Source: Ptychodera flava (lineage: Eukaryota; Hemichordata; Enteropneusta; Ptychoderidae). From it: a stretch of DNA of 64,000 bases. This document shows, piece by piece, positions 12,801-26,516 of the stretch; the stretch's first letter is position 1, and every line of letters starts with the position of its first letter. A program made the position numbers and the translations under genes. The stretch covers positions 26,537,832 through 26,601,831 of the forward strand of contig NC_091944.1 of assembly GCF_041260155.1 (NCBI RefSeq), written 5' to 3'. Under the pieces are notes generated by a model. That model ran no database searches and was not told the origin of the DNA. It saw nothing but the letters and a program-made list of their open reading frames with translations.

Positions 12801-15800
12801 AATTTTGTTAATATTGAACATTCCAATATCCAATCTTAGACCATTCGAAAAGCTTGTCCGAGGAGCGTGTGTGTTCACAGAGTCCACGGCTTGAGCTTCC
12901 TCGCTGAGACTCTAACGTTGCCGAAAGTTCACACAGTGTTGTGCTTTGTGACCCGGAGACCACAAGCCCAGCAGTTGATACGGATTCCATGTCTGCAGAC
13001 TCTCTCAATATGACCAGATTCGCCACACAGATAGCAGTATACCGCTCTTCTAGATTTCGCTTGATCGCTATATCGTTGAGAATTCGAGTGTCGACGGTTG
13101 TAGACATTGTTGTGCTTACTGCTACCAGATGTAAAGCGCCTTCCCGCAGACGGAGATTTGGTTGTGAAGCAGCATGTGCATTTGTGAGGAGCTTATCACA
13201 TCCAAAATACGTTAGGTGCACACCATCACGCAGTAACCGAGACGTGACATGTCAACTGAACCATCCCGAAATCGAAAATTAGCATCATTATCAATAAATG
13301 CAGCGGCAAGGTCCCCATTTTCAGACCAGAAGGTCAGGATTTGACTGGTCAATCCTGGGACAGATGCTGAGAATACTAGTTTTCTCAAGCACAATCTTCT
13401 TGTTTCATTTAAAAGTAGATCATAGTCAGCAGTCAAGTTTTCAACAGTGAGGTCTTGTGAACTGCAGTCATTTCCACCTACTTCTAAAAATAACCTCCTT
13501 GAAAGGATCGTTGCCAGAGTATTTCGTGGCGATGAAGTGACAGATTCTATCTATGGTAGCACCTGGCAGACGCTTGACAACAGTGTCAGTTGAATTGCTC
13601 GAAAAATTGCGTAATAACGAACAATACCTTATTTACATTTTTCTGGCGGCCAGCTGCAGAGTGGTCCTCGTAGGCTGTTGAGGAATTTGTACGCGATCGA
13701 ATTGATGGAGATTGGGCAGAGCTTGTCCGTTATCTGCGCTGTAATTAGAAATGGAGTCATTCTTCACATCGGTATTCGTATTGCATGGCGTATTGAGTTC
13801 CTGTAGCATGGACTCGCAGTTAGATTCAAGTTCATGACATCTATTTCGTAGTTGTTCATTTTCAGTCGTTTTCATAGAGAGCTGTCTTATTAAATCAAAG
13901 TTTACGGCCTGAAGTGAAGAAATTTCAACTCTGAACTTGGCCTGTACGTTCAACATTTCAGTTAGTTTCAATTCAGTGGACTTCAACAATTTTGTTATAG
14001 TTCTACATTCAGGACACGGCCAGAAGTACCGCTGCGTTTCATCCTCAGTAGCATAGCATTCACACAGCGAAGATGAAACCAAATAAAGCACAGACTACAT
14101 CTTACCATATTACCCGACTACTACGGTCGAATCTACAGGATTCCGTACACAATGGTGGATCGGTATCTTTCTCCTGAACACGATTGCTGCGCTTTTTCCT
14201 TTAGTTTTTTCCATTGGTTTCATCATTTACGTTCACAGACGATGAAGATCGCAGCCGAAGTCTAGACGTAGTTTCGTGTTCATGGTTATCCAGTCTTTCT
14301 TTAGCGATAATAGCGTCTACCCTTTTCTTAGCATTATTGTTCAAAGCATTTCCGATATAGTGGCATTTGGATTTGATTTTGTCCATAGGAAGTTGGGGTA
14401 ACAGAGATTGCATCTCACCTTCAAATCTCTTCACATAAGGCCATTTGCTGTACTTTTTAAGTTGATCTAAGTCAGCGTTTAATGATGCCTGCTAGTTCGG
14501 TTGCTATGGTAACAAATGATGATATGGTATGGGAATATCATGGGTGTACATAACAAACAATAATGTCTTATTATAAACCGCATCATAAACAACAGAGCGA
14601 AATTAAAGGCTACTATTCAAATGCCAAATTACTCTAAAAGTTCCACTGTTAGTGCGTTATTTCACAGCATAGGGCATATTCTGCTTCTATGCACTCACTG
14701 TCTTATGATAAAACACCTCAAAATGCAGCCATAACTTCTTTATATAATTTAGTCTCCCATAATTGGACTGTTGAATCATATATGCAAGTGATAAATGGTG
14801 GCGATAGAGATGTGTACACAAACATCAAAAGGAAGGGTTGTTTTGGCATACCGGAAATTAGCTGTGACATACTGCGCATGCGCAGAACTATAATAACAGA
14901 GGCGCAGTATACTTTATTAAGACTTAATACACATTGGATTCTTCCAAAACGTGTTATAATTTTGTATGTGTTCGATGACATAAGGTTGTATGTTTGTGAA
15001 CACTAAAATACTCCTGTTCGCCAAATACTCGTTTCCCCATAGATCCCCAATAAAATCAAGCATTTCTGTTGGTTTAACAGTGACCTTTGACCTTAACCGA
15101 AATTTGGTGCCATATCGAATAAATAACACAACATTTATATTATTTTTTGTGACGTGTGTAATATTTATTCATATTAACAACTATGCATGCAGCAGAATAA
15201 TTGGTATAATATAATTTAACTAATTGTATAATTATTGCAAGAATTTACAAAAACATTAATAATTTCAATCATTTATACTACTCTGATCGATATCAATGGA
15301 AACAGAAATGAAGGCAGTACAAGGAAATTTAACAACTAAAATGTACGTATTTTACGAATAATAACATATGAGTACTATCCATTCCGACAGGGACACGCGG
15401 AATTGTGCTAGAATCAGTGAAAATCTTTGAAAATGACGAGAAAACGCCATTTTTAGAAGTGTTGCCATGGCAACAAACTTTTCCAAATTAATATGATTTT
15501 TAATATTTTTGATAGAACTGAAAATGATGTTTCATAGTATACAAGATATCTTAATTCAATTTAGTTTTTCTCCACTAAACAGTTTTTTAAAAACGGGAAG
15601 GCTTAGCAAATATTTCTAATTTTCCATAATTTTAAAGTAAAATTTAAGCAAAAAAACAATGAGTGCCCGCACATTTTTAATTGGACTATTAGACATCGGT
15701 CTTGGGTTAAAGTAAATATTATATCTGCTTATTAGGGTCCCGCTTCCTTTTTGAGTTAAACACGTTTGAATTTGAGAAGTTTCCTCTCTTTCCACAAATC

Positions 15801-16200
15801 CGAAAAACATGGCCACTTGAGGGCGCTATCACGAACTTAAGATGGGGTCAAAGGTCAAATAATAGCCATTGTCTTAATTGACTTGACCATTCGCGTTATT
15901 ATTTTACTGTGACTTGTACATTGGAAAATTAGACAAGACAAGTAATGATGGTGAAATATTGGTATATTTGTTATATAGAAATGTTGTTTTTGACCATTTG
16001 ATGTAAAATTTGCGCCATTGACGTCTTATTTTTCAAACGCTGTTACTATGGTAACAGAAGGTAGCACAACAAAATTATTATACTGGTACTTTAGTTGGGT
16101 CACGGCCTATCTTTTGGTATATAATTATATGTTTTTGAAATTTACCCTTGGCCACCTCATATAGGCGCTCTGCAGGTTTTTACAGACAGTGCCTCTTAAT

Positions 16201-16244
<44 letters not shown>

Positions 16245-16245
16245 G

Positions 16246-16276
<31 letters not shown>

Positions 16277-16298
16277 GTGTGTATGTGTGTGTGACGTG

Positions 16299-16382
<84 letters not shown>

Positions 16383-19300
16383 TATTCTCTACTGGTGCCG
16401 TATACTAACGAGACAATGTACAGTAAATAATATACTGAGTCATCTAATCACACGAAATTGTACTGTTTTATCGTTTGTCCACATTTGACATCCCATATAT
16501 AGGTTTAAGATAGGTTTAAGATGGGAACCGATCAAAATAGTTCGTCAACTCCAAACCTGACTTCTTCCTTACTGTCTTGTGAATGACAGTGTTCACACAG
16601 TATTCATTATGCGTGTTATGCAACAGAATAATATTACCTTTGTATTATATAATTAAACTTTCTTCTCGGTCGTGTCACTCGCCACAGTATTGTACTGCGG
16701 ATGTTTTCCGAGTAGTTTTAAAATCTCCCCTACAAAAATCATTAATATATGAGAATTGTGTTTCGTACTGTAATACATTTTTTTGCTTAAACATGGGCAC
16801 TTCTGGAAGTAGTTTTTGCTAGACCATAGAGCCTCGAGGGTCTATGGTTATACACTGCACAGAAGTGTCATGGTTGGTCGGCCGCCATCTTTGACACTAC
16901 CGACTCTTAAAAGGATAGATAACAGCCTTGGTGAGAGAGTTAGGTAATGCATTGCTGGAATAGATGTACTTTGTTCTTGGTGGCAAGCTTTCTTCGTCTT
17001 CAACAATTGGGGAATACCCGGTTCAAAGCGAACCCAGACGTCAGCTCGTGACAAACAAGGTCAATAGGTTAGCATAAATACAGCGATGTGGGTCCATAGC
17101 TGTGGTGTTTTCGGACGGATTCCTGCCTTTTACGGGCTGGTTTTGACTTTTTTACGATTTTAACCCCGCGGGGTGCGGGGTGGCGGGGTTAAAATCGTAA
17201 AAAGTCAAAACCAGCCCGTAAAAGGCAGGAATCCCGTCCGAAAACACCACAGCTATGGACCCACAGTTAGCATAAATACAGCGATGTTTTTTCGCTACCG
17301 TGCCCTTCAGTCTGTACCTCGGAAGCCCTTGTCGAATAGCGTCAGATCTCGACCTGATCACCCCTAGTTCCAGTGAACCGACCGACCATAACGATACGTT
17401 TTGGCCAAACCATTGTGGTGAAAGGGTTCACAGACACAGCGCGGGTGAGGATCGACATGATGTCAGATAAAAGAAGGGTAACCTAAGGTCACCTTTCCGG
17501 GTACTGGACAGAAACCAGGTGGTATATAGGGGATGGATCGGTGGTAGTGTGCAGATGGAAGCTATAGAGCTGCGTAGAGTGCATATATGGAAAGTTAAAA
17601 CCGTCGACCTTAAAAAACAATCAACGTAAGACTTGTATCGCTACTATAAATAGCTTTAATACGTTTTCAATTCACTAGTTTATGCAGAGAATAAAACACA
17701 GCGTGACTGGCTTTATTGCTTCCTTTTTAAGGCTAGTGAAAGTTGGTGGTGAAAGATGCACTTTAATCCCGTATATGAAAGTACTTCATGCAGCAGAAAA
17801 AAATTCGAAGCACTTCTGCTTCACCTGCACGGCGTTGGCACCATGAAATATCGGATCATAGCCCGCGGGAGCCGCAAATGCTTGTCGGAAGTGAGCAACG
17901 GCATCAGCGGCATCCCGTAAATAAGATCTAAATTAACGGTCGTCCGATGCCATGTGGTGTGAGAGAGACAGAGAGACAGAGACAGACAGAGAGAGGGGGA
18001 GAAGGAAAGGCCATTTGTCCGAAATATTACGTCAGAGTACGTTATTGTTATTATGTAGGCTGTAACTACGCGCCCATTGTAAAGTGTTTCAACGGATTCT
18101 ATGTGAAAGTAAGTCCCTCGTTCCGACTCATCATCTGTTAAAATTACGTTTTATCGTTCTTAACACAAAAGACGAGTGCCGGTAATCGAAAGAAAAAGTG
18201 TCCAGTTAATAATGAAATATAAGTCCCTGACACGTCTATATTTTATCGGAAGGACGTGTCAGTCAATTTATTACGGCCGTGCGCCTTGTGACTGTCACGT
18301 GCCTGTCTCCATAGGTCATAAGTTTATCTGAATAAAACTACGTCATTAAACATTCAAACTTTCCTCAAGAAACCATTTTCTCTCAAAGTCTAGGGCAAAA
18401 TTCAAAATTTAAGCATTACAACGAAACAAATCGCCGAAAATTTATCGATGTTTGTAATTATTAAAGATAGCTATTCAACATATCATCGTTGAAAACCATT
18501 TCCAGGTTTCCAACAAACTACTTTAAACAATTGGTATTCCAATGGGTATGGATCCTGCGTGTGCCAGCCGTGGTATATCGCGATATACCATGTTTCTTTT
18601 CACGTCTCGACCAATCAGATCGCTGTATTTGCACCGTCAATATACTGGTATGATATAATTCTAGTTACATAGCATCATATCAGGACTATTCTCTGTGAGT
18701 TTCCGCGGATAGCACGAGTTACACTTCTGTGGCATGGTTTTATTTCTCGTGTAGTGGACCTTTACGAGGGGATGTCGTCGCAGGGTAAACAACGTATTCA
18801 CGCCTTACGTCCCCTTCTTGCGGCTTGTCGTGCTGTTCTTTAACCAATATTATAGTTATACTACATATGCTGCATGTCCTTCTCATTGCACTGCACTATT
18901 CTGCCTAGTTGTCCAAGGCTCTCACTGACATGGTTCATATAAGACATGTGGTTCGTTATATGTTAAAGTGTGTATTTGTGGTGCATCTAAGTACAGTTGG
19001 TCCGAGCGATACCGCCCTTCCAGTATGGACCTGCCCGCCCTGGGGCTCTTATCATTATTTCAGCAAGCTATGCCCCTTAGGTTTGTAACACGGCCCAGCA
19101 GAGAACCAAGTACTCGCCAGTCTTGTTTCGATTCTTTGTCTGTTCTTGTTATGGAGACGTTTTTCGCAAGTCTGTCTAACAGCTAAGGATCGTTTGAGCA
19201 ACGACCGTAGAACAGGGTTCAACATAACCATTGTCACGTGACCGTCGAGAAGTCGCGTTCAGATGAAACATTTTGACACCATGATTTAATACGCAAAACA

Positions 19301-21963
19301 ACTTGTAATAAAAGTTGTGTTTCGGTCGGCGATAAGTGATCACGAAGTTATTTGGAGAGTGTTACGTTCGGGTCACAAACTTTGCTGCAATAAAGTTCCT
19401 TTATTTGTCCTTCAATTAAAGATTGACGTTTGAAAGTTAAATCACAGTCCCTCCACCATCCACTGTGGTCAAATGAAGTATCCTAATATAGGTCACCAAT
19501 CCGGGTTATTATTGCGCCAGAAAACTGTAGCTGCTTTATCACTATAGTGCGCGTTTCACTCTGCTACAATGTCTCTTTCAAGCATTTTAACGTTTTCTCC
19601 ACATTCAAGCTCAGCGAACAATAATCGAAATTATTGCTAGTTACAAAGGAAATTACAAGTTTACTCAGGATAAGAGCTTGAAATGACATTGACAGCGCTG
19701 AATTACGCCTGCTGTAGACTGAGATGACGTGTGCATACCGAAACCGACCAATAATTTTTTTTCGCTTTGTGTCGAGGTATTGAATTTCGTGTGCCATTAT
19801 GGTTCATGATTTTATAAGTGTTACGGATGTGATACTGAAATTCACATAACCTGATAAACATCAAAGCTTTACTGTAATTATTCAGGGGTGGCTGACATGG
19901 ATCCCAAGTTTGCTAAATTAATTCCGATTTACAGCTTAGGCAATATCGATTTTATGATAACTTTTTAGAGTTAGAAAAAAATGTGCATTTTCTTTAATGT
20001 AGCCGATTTTATATTCACCTTTGTTCTGTTTGTTAAAGATAGTTTTTTTCATAATCCCTATTAAAATCATGTCCAAACGTCCATTGTTCAACTTGGCAAC
20101 ACAGTTTGTGGGTGACAATCATGATTCCGATCCAGAACTGAATTCTAGGTCTGGAATAGAATTCATTTATCATTTAATATATTAAAATTGTATATTGTAC
20201 CCAACGTGTTGTGTTTACAAGGCTACCTGCTTTGTGTTTCAACACTTCACTGACTAAAGGGATTTTGAATGTTGAAAATACTGTCAAAAGTTGAAGTTAA
20301 TGTCGTTTTCACGGTCACTACCGACGCCTACTTTTCGATAAAATATCGCATGAAAGCAGTTATAGGTCTCCGTACACTGTTAGTCTTTATCGGACTGATA
20401 TAAGGCAAGCTTATCAAAAAAGACGACAAAATGTCAAACACACCTTACAAAGGCGCGATACCGGCCTATAATAACGCCTGTTCGTAGAGAGGGCCATCTT
20501 TGTTGAGGCGGCCATCTTTGTTCTGTTTATATCAACATGTCCCATTTCTCCCGAGGCCCTCTGTGAAAAAGCGCTCCCGCAAACCCCTAAGATTTCTAGC
20601 AATTCGCAATTCTAATAACATATTATAAATGGTTTAGGGTTGTTCATAATGAAGCACATCACTGAAATATTTATTGTGAGCTGTTTGGAATTTTGAGAGA
20701 TGGAATGAGAGCGTGAACAAATTCTGCATCTCTCTTGTCTCACAACTCATCAAACTTTACACTTTACACTTTACGACGAAATCAGATGCCTATAATGACG
20801 TCACAATAATTGCTTTCTGTAAAGTTCGAGTTTATTCATCATTGTTCATGTCATCATGGCTCACCGTCTTTCGACAGATCGTGCTCTTTCACGAGTACAT
20901 CACACAGAATCGAATCGTAGCGGAGGACAAGTACGGACAGCACCTGAGCATCTCCAAGGATTTTGCCTACAAATTTGAGGTTATTCCGGATTCAAATGAC
21001 ACAAAGAAGAAAAAAAGAGGTAAAGATGATCTGTGTTTGTTTATCTCGCCTGTTTCGATTGTAGCTCAGTAACCATGATAAGGTGGCTGGGTCTGATAGC
21101 ATGAGGTCAAAGTACCTCTCTTGAAGTTTGTTGATATTTGATAACCTTTGACCCACCATGTCGGGGTCACCTCAGAAGTAAAGACGTGATCTATTGTCAT
21201 ATTGTTCTGTCTGAGCTCAAACTTCTAATCCAGCACCTTACGCAAAGCTTTATATTCTCAGGGAGACTAGGCTCTGAATGATGAGTTATCCTAAAAAAAT
21301 AATTAGATGAAAATTGTCGTCTGCGTAAAATTCCCGTAACCTCTCTAAATAGTGTTGCCTAGAGATTGTTAATCGATTTTAGTTCAAAATTTATCATTTT
21401 TCCGTGTTTACAAGAATTACGATAACAAACATTGGAAAGAACATTTAAACCCACGGTCCCTGTACATGCTCGACTGCAGATAACGCGCAAAGCTTACATC
21501 CATGGTGCGCATGCGCAAGGTCCATTGCCACTTTCTAAAGCTTATTGTCGACCGTCGGGAAAATTGATCCTGCTTGCCAGAATTCAAGTTAAACATTTAT
21601 ACTCATTTTTTTACGCTAAGAAGTGCAGAAAATGTAGTCCTCTCGTACTAAACTTTACTTTGATTTACTATAATGCATGTTACCCCTCCCTTCTCAACGA
21701 AAGAGCGTACTATTTTCAACTATGCGTCAAAACTTTAGACGGTGTCGGACATTTGTGTTCGTATCATTGCAAGTTCTCGAGAAATTTTCTCAGAAAAGCT
21801 TTTGTGAAGGTCTCTTTTCAAAACTGTCGGGCTCGGTCAACTTCGAAAGAGTACAATGTTCCCGCGTTGAAAATATTATTAATTTTATCAACGTAATTCT
21901 ATGCGCGAGTGAAACTCGAATGTACAACCACAAGATAAAACGTAGGACATATTGCATTATCAA

Positions 21964-22002
<39 letters not shown>

Positions 22003-25000
22003 AACTGCCATCATTATTATTACTGTCATTGCAATTATTGTTTTTGTCGTCGTATTTTTGTTGTAGTTGTGGTTGTTGTCGTTGATATTGTTACCTTATG
22101 AATTTTAATCTAAGAAGTAAACTATACATTCACGATGGCGCGCTTTCAGCACAAACGATATGACCTTGGCGAAATCGATTTCGCCAATGAGCTTTGGTTT
22201 GAACTATCAACCATCTGTGCCGTGTAATGAAAGACATAAGCACTTGTTATTGGCTGTGTTCACCATTTTCACAATCGTTTCCTCCCTTCCGTCATTCCAG
22301 AGCCTCCGCCAGAACCACTCAGCATTCCTGTCCTGTTAGAACGTCATGACCTTCCAGTCAAGGTTCGCCTGGCGAAGAAAGGTGGAAGTTACGTCAAAGT
22401 CTCGCAACCGAAATTCTACGACGAGGTGCGAGATTTCGGAGAGATTACATTTCTGAGGCCCCATTCTGTGAATTATCTTGTCGGACACTGTTTATTGCGT
22501 GAGTATGTCAGTTTTTATCACAGCTACCTGCGTAATGTATTTCTTTAAAAGCTGAAAATGAAAAACCTTTGATATACCTCACTGGGCATAGCACAACATC
22601 TCCGGTTAATTACACTTTCAAGTTAACACCTATATTGAAGCAGCTAGAAGCTATAGCAGCAAGAAGTCTAAACCTGCACGTTTAGTTCACAGGAAAGCAT
22701 GAAGCTCCACTGGCTGACACTGCATCTTTAGATCCAAGTCTAACTATAGAAAGTAGCGGGAGCTGCTGTCTATGGTCTAACTGACTCTCTGCATGTGCTG
22801 CGTGCCATCCTTAGTTAGTACACCCTTCGTAGAAAACTCTGACATTACAACTACATAACCATTATCATAATCACAGTTCCCTCTATCCTTGGATAGAGGG
22901 ACTGTGGCATAATTGTACAACAGTGCCGGAAAGTTAACATGCAAATAAACCAGTTGTGATGACATAAGGGACTGGTCATTTTCTCCTCGACCGGTCATCC
23001 AGGGATAATGACCTCATCATCACACGATTCTCACCTTGTATTCTGGAAGTGACAGTGAAATCGTCTTTTGCCATTATTTTTGCTATCTTTTATTGACTTC
23101 AAAATCTTCATTATACTATTCTTTTTACAGATATATGCTTCATCTACAAACACAACAGTTTTGGCCTGGATTTGAGGTGGAAAAAAACAGCATAATTCTG
23201 TGACAAAATAATGTAACAAATGATGACTTTGTTCATATATGAAGTACGACACTCCCCGAAAGTCAAAGTTTAACTTTTTACCCAAGCTCCAGTAGCTCCC
23301 GACAAACTTCAAAGCAGTCTTTTTCACAATCGAGGATAAAAACTTAATGGTTACTGCGCGGGCAACTCTTTGAAACTAAGAGCAAATTAGATGAAACAAT
23401 TCAAGTGATAATTTAATCCAAAATTGGCGCAATTAACTTTATGGGAAATTTTAATTTTTCATTTGTCAGAATTACAAGTCGATGAACCTAATTTTATCAG
23501 TAGGTCTCTCTTATTTGAACAAGGTACAAACCGACAAAGAATTGTGAGGTTTCTAGTCTTAATGTGTCCAAGAGGCACGTCCTACCTTACCATATCAATA
23601 GCTGTATGACATTATTTAAGGTGCAGAATACCCACAACATCGTAACGGAATGTGTCTGAGAGGGGATTACGCAGACAAATGACATTCAAACGCAAAAAAT
23701 ATTCAATTTTTTCAGCACAACTAAACTTGGAGTTGTCTCGAATTCCCAATACAATAGCCCAAGGTAAAGACAAAAGAGGACGACTGTAGTACCAGCCTTG
23801 CTACTAAAAACTTAACTTGCTCTCACTTTCCAGTAAGGGAACTTTAAAGCACCCCTTTCGAAACCGAGGATACAAATCAGCGGTCGTCGTGTAGAATTTG
23901 ATACTAGAGAAACAAATTATCCTATATCTCCTGACACTTAGAATTCAAAATGGCTGCCATCCCTGTTGTGTGATCTCTGTAGAGGAAAAATTTTCGATTT
24001 TCACTGAAATAAGCTAGCGAAAACTGTATTTATTCCATTAGTTTCAAAATCAGCTCCACTAGTAGTAGACTAAAAATATTGTAAAAATTTGAGAGTATGT
24101 ATTAATATCTGTCCACGAAGTGCATTCTATATGAATTGCTAACGTTTAACTGAACGAATTCAATATTCAGATATTTAGCTTGTGCATAGTGTTAGGGTCA
24201 AAGTACAAGGGGGTTGATTTGATGTTTATCAAAGCTTTGCCTTTTAAGTATATCGTCAATTAACTCAATACATGTTGATCAGTGGCCTTGTTTGAAGTGC
24301 AACTTTGCATCACGGATGACTCTGTTCTTATATACTATATAATCCGGTGGGCATATAGTCGAACTAGTATAGAACGATTTTTGCGACAGAAATAGGCAAA
24401 TTCGCAAACTTCTGTTTCAAAACTTCGCAAAACATGAGAAAGATGGGAAAGATAACGTTCTGTCAAAATAAAAAAAGGGAAGGTCGTGGGGAACGTCTAG
24501 GCAGATCTCTTGGTCGTCGGGGAATCTTACTCGCTTGGCTTAGCTTCGAGGTACACGGGAACTTAAGCTGGGAAATACTTGGGAAACTTATATACTCACA
24601 CGGAGACGAAGATATACGGTGGTTGGCAATTTTACTGCTAAGGGAGAGACACCAGGATGCCCCTAACTAAACTAAACAATAAACTAAGTCAAAGACTAAA
24701 ACTACTCTAACTACGGGGTTATACCCAGATCTACACGCCAGCGTAGTGCCTCCCGGAATTCCCCTTCCAGTCTTTCTTTCACTCTTTTTAAACACTTTTT
24801 TGAATAATTTAGCTGATAGTTGAGAAATGTCTTGAATTCCGATCATAGGCTACTGGGTGTGTGAACGTGTAATACCCGGCTATCAAATCTTCATACTGGT
24901 ATCTTTGTGCCGCATATGTGTCGACAGGTTTTTTGTTCTATTATTTTGGAGGTAAAGGAGGGGAATGTGAGGAATTTTTCTCACGTTCAAGGTTGCGGGC

Positions 25001-25687
25001 ATTGGAAATGAGGGAAACATGAGAATGGCTTCATACCAGCATAAGGAAATGATAGAGATATGACAGTTCTATGCAATAGTGTGTAAATGAAAATTTTCCC
25101 AGAATTTCTCTTTTTGCGGCAACGCTATGAAACATCAACTAAACAGGGAAGTGAAAATTGCACGCGTCTGATCTGATCACGGAGTTGTATTTGATTATGA
25201 TTGTTGCTATGACACCGATTCTGTTGGCTTGATTATTTACTTAATCTGTTGTACAACGCCACAGTCAGGCGTCGCATATACCATCAAGAGAGATGGGCTC
25301 CACATGGGACATTTTGAAGTTCTTTTCATAGTTGAAAAGTAGGGACAGATGGAATATTGGGTCACTTTCCGAAGCTCATGAAAATCTTGAAATTCTCACT
25401 GATAGTCCTGTTACTTGCATGCAATATTAACACAATTATTCTGACAAGAAACATCTCTATTATGTATAGAAATTTATCAAATCAAACGTGATTGGATTTT
25501 TATTCATGTATAAAAAAGCACCGACAAGATTAGCCGCAATTTATGACTAAGAGATTTGTTGCTGCTTTTATGCAGTGCAGTGACTAACATTTTTCAGCTC
25601 AAAAATCTGGCACCCTGTGGGACTGAAATGGTCACAACTCCAAACCTGCAGCTTGTTAAGTTGGTTCCCTTTTCTGTTTGTAATTTT

Positions 25688-25762
<75 letters not shown>

Positions 25763-26203
25763 AACGGCACATCAACACTCTCAGCGCACGATCTGAACGC
25801 CTACTGTGCCATCGCTGTGTTACCGATGCCGCTGGAGATAGAAGTTGCCGTGGGGGACATCAAGACAGCCAACGGTAACAAGGAATGGATGAAGTTTGTG
25901 CACAAGCTCAGCAAAATGGCCAAGAGTTCCTTCAATTTTGAAGACTTCATTGCCTATCAACATGGTATGAATCTGTATATCGTAGTACGGATGAAAAATT
26001 CGATTTTCAGAGGCCCTTTAAAGTTGACAATTCAAATGATTGGTCTGTTTCTTCAGCCCTCGGGGCTGAATTTCTGTGGGTCACGCTGTTTTAGACCTTG
26101 GTGATAGAGGTCACTTTGTTTTGGAAATGCTCAATGGGAGAGGAATCAGTGTGATTTTAATGGTCACATTATACACATATATATATACATATATATATAT
26201 ACA

Positions 26204-26247
<44 letters not shown>

Positions 26248-26248
26248 T

Positions 26249-26346
<98 letters not shown>

Positions 26347-26455
26347 CTTTTTAACGTTAGCATAGGGTGGTCATGGTGTTTTTAATCCACCCATTCCTAT
26401 CTATCCCCCGGCAGAAGAAACTGACCATTCCCTAAGTTTAGCTCCATCTAGGATT

Positions 26456-26516
<61 letters not shown>

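Larger units (their letters stand above)
9836..14100 (-). mobile_element. CR1-like non-LTR retrotransposon, decayed
   Basis: Reading on the minus strand, the order is an ORF1 with a PHD-type zinc motif and coiled coil, an esterase-like segment (GGND and DGVHLT motifs), an APE-type endonuclease, a reverse transcriptase with [10 protein letters not shown] and YADD, a C-terminal tail and a 3' end with AATAAAAAAAAAA near 9836-9850. PHD and esterase domains in ORF1 are a described property of CR1-group elements. The coding sequence is cut by many frameshifts and stops, so it is inactive. It lies antisense to the host gene inside intron 1. The 5' boundary is not certain and may extend to about 14500. 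Confidence 0.85.
7537..16199. mobile_element. Pair of inverted TTAA-flanked termini, possibly one 8.7-kb element
   Basis: TTAA at 7537-7540 is followed by GAGGCACTGTCTGTAAAAAC. The exact reverse complement ends at 16199 with TTAA at 16196-16199. Similarity continues inward: both carry CCTGCA and GGTGGCCAAGG, and both have a GACCTTTGACC plus GAGGGCGCT block some 340 bp from their ends. This fits either one large element with long diverged inverted repeats, into which the CR1 copy (9836-14100) later inserted, or two shorter copies in opposite orientation. A frame at about 9057-9188 reads [14 protein letters not shown] and vaguely resembles Kolobok-type transposases, but this is weak. Confidence 0.45.
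22499..25784. other. GAREM-like intron 3, repeats only
   Basis: It contains a CATAGAC-type hairpin near 22743-22776, a CACAGTCCCTC-type hairpin at 22872-22906, an inverted TTAAGGTAG MITE near 23795-24132 and the (TC)n tract at 25691-25759. A missed exon of phase 1-1 cannot be excluded, but I could not see one. Confidence 0.55.

Noticed and set aside
16950..17040. tRNA-like or SINE A/B box sequence near CCCGGTTCAAAG
   Set aside because: No acceptor stem or D-arm could be paired, and no second copy was seen.
25556..25784. Upstream extension of GAREM-like exon 4 through the TC repeat
   Set aside because: It would encode long Leu-Ser repeats, and the only phase-compatible acceptor lies after the repeat.
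26169..26363. Frames made of Tyr-Ile repeats
   Set aside because: Artefacts of the AT microsatellite.
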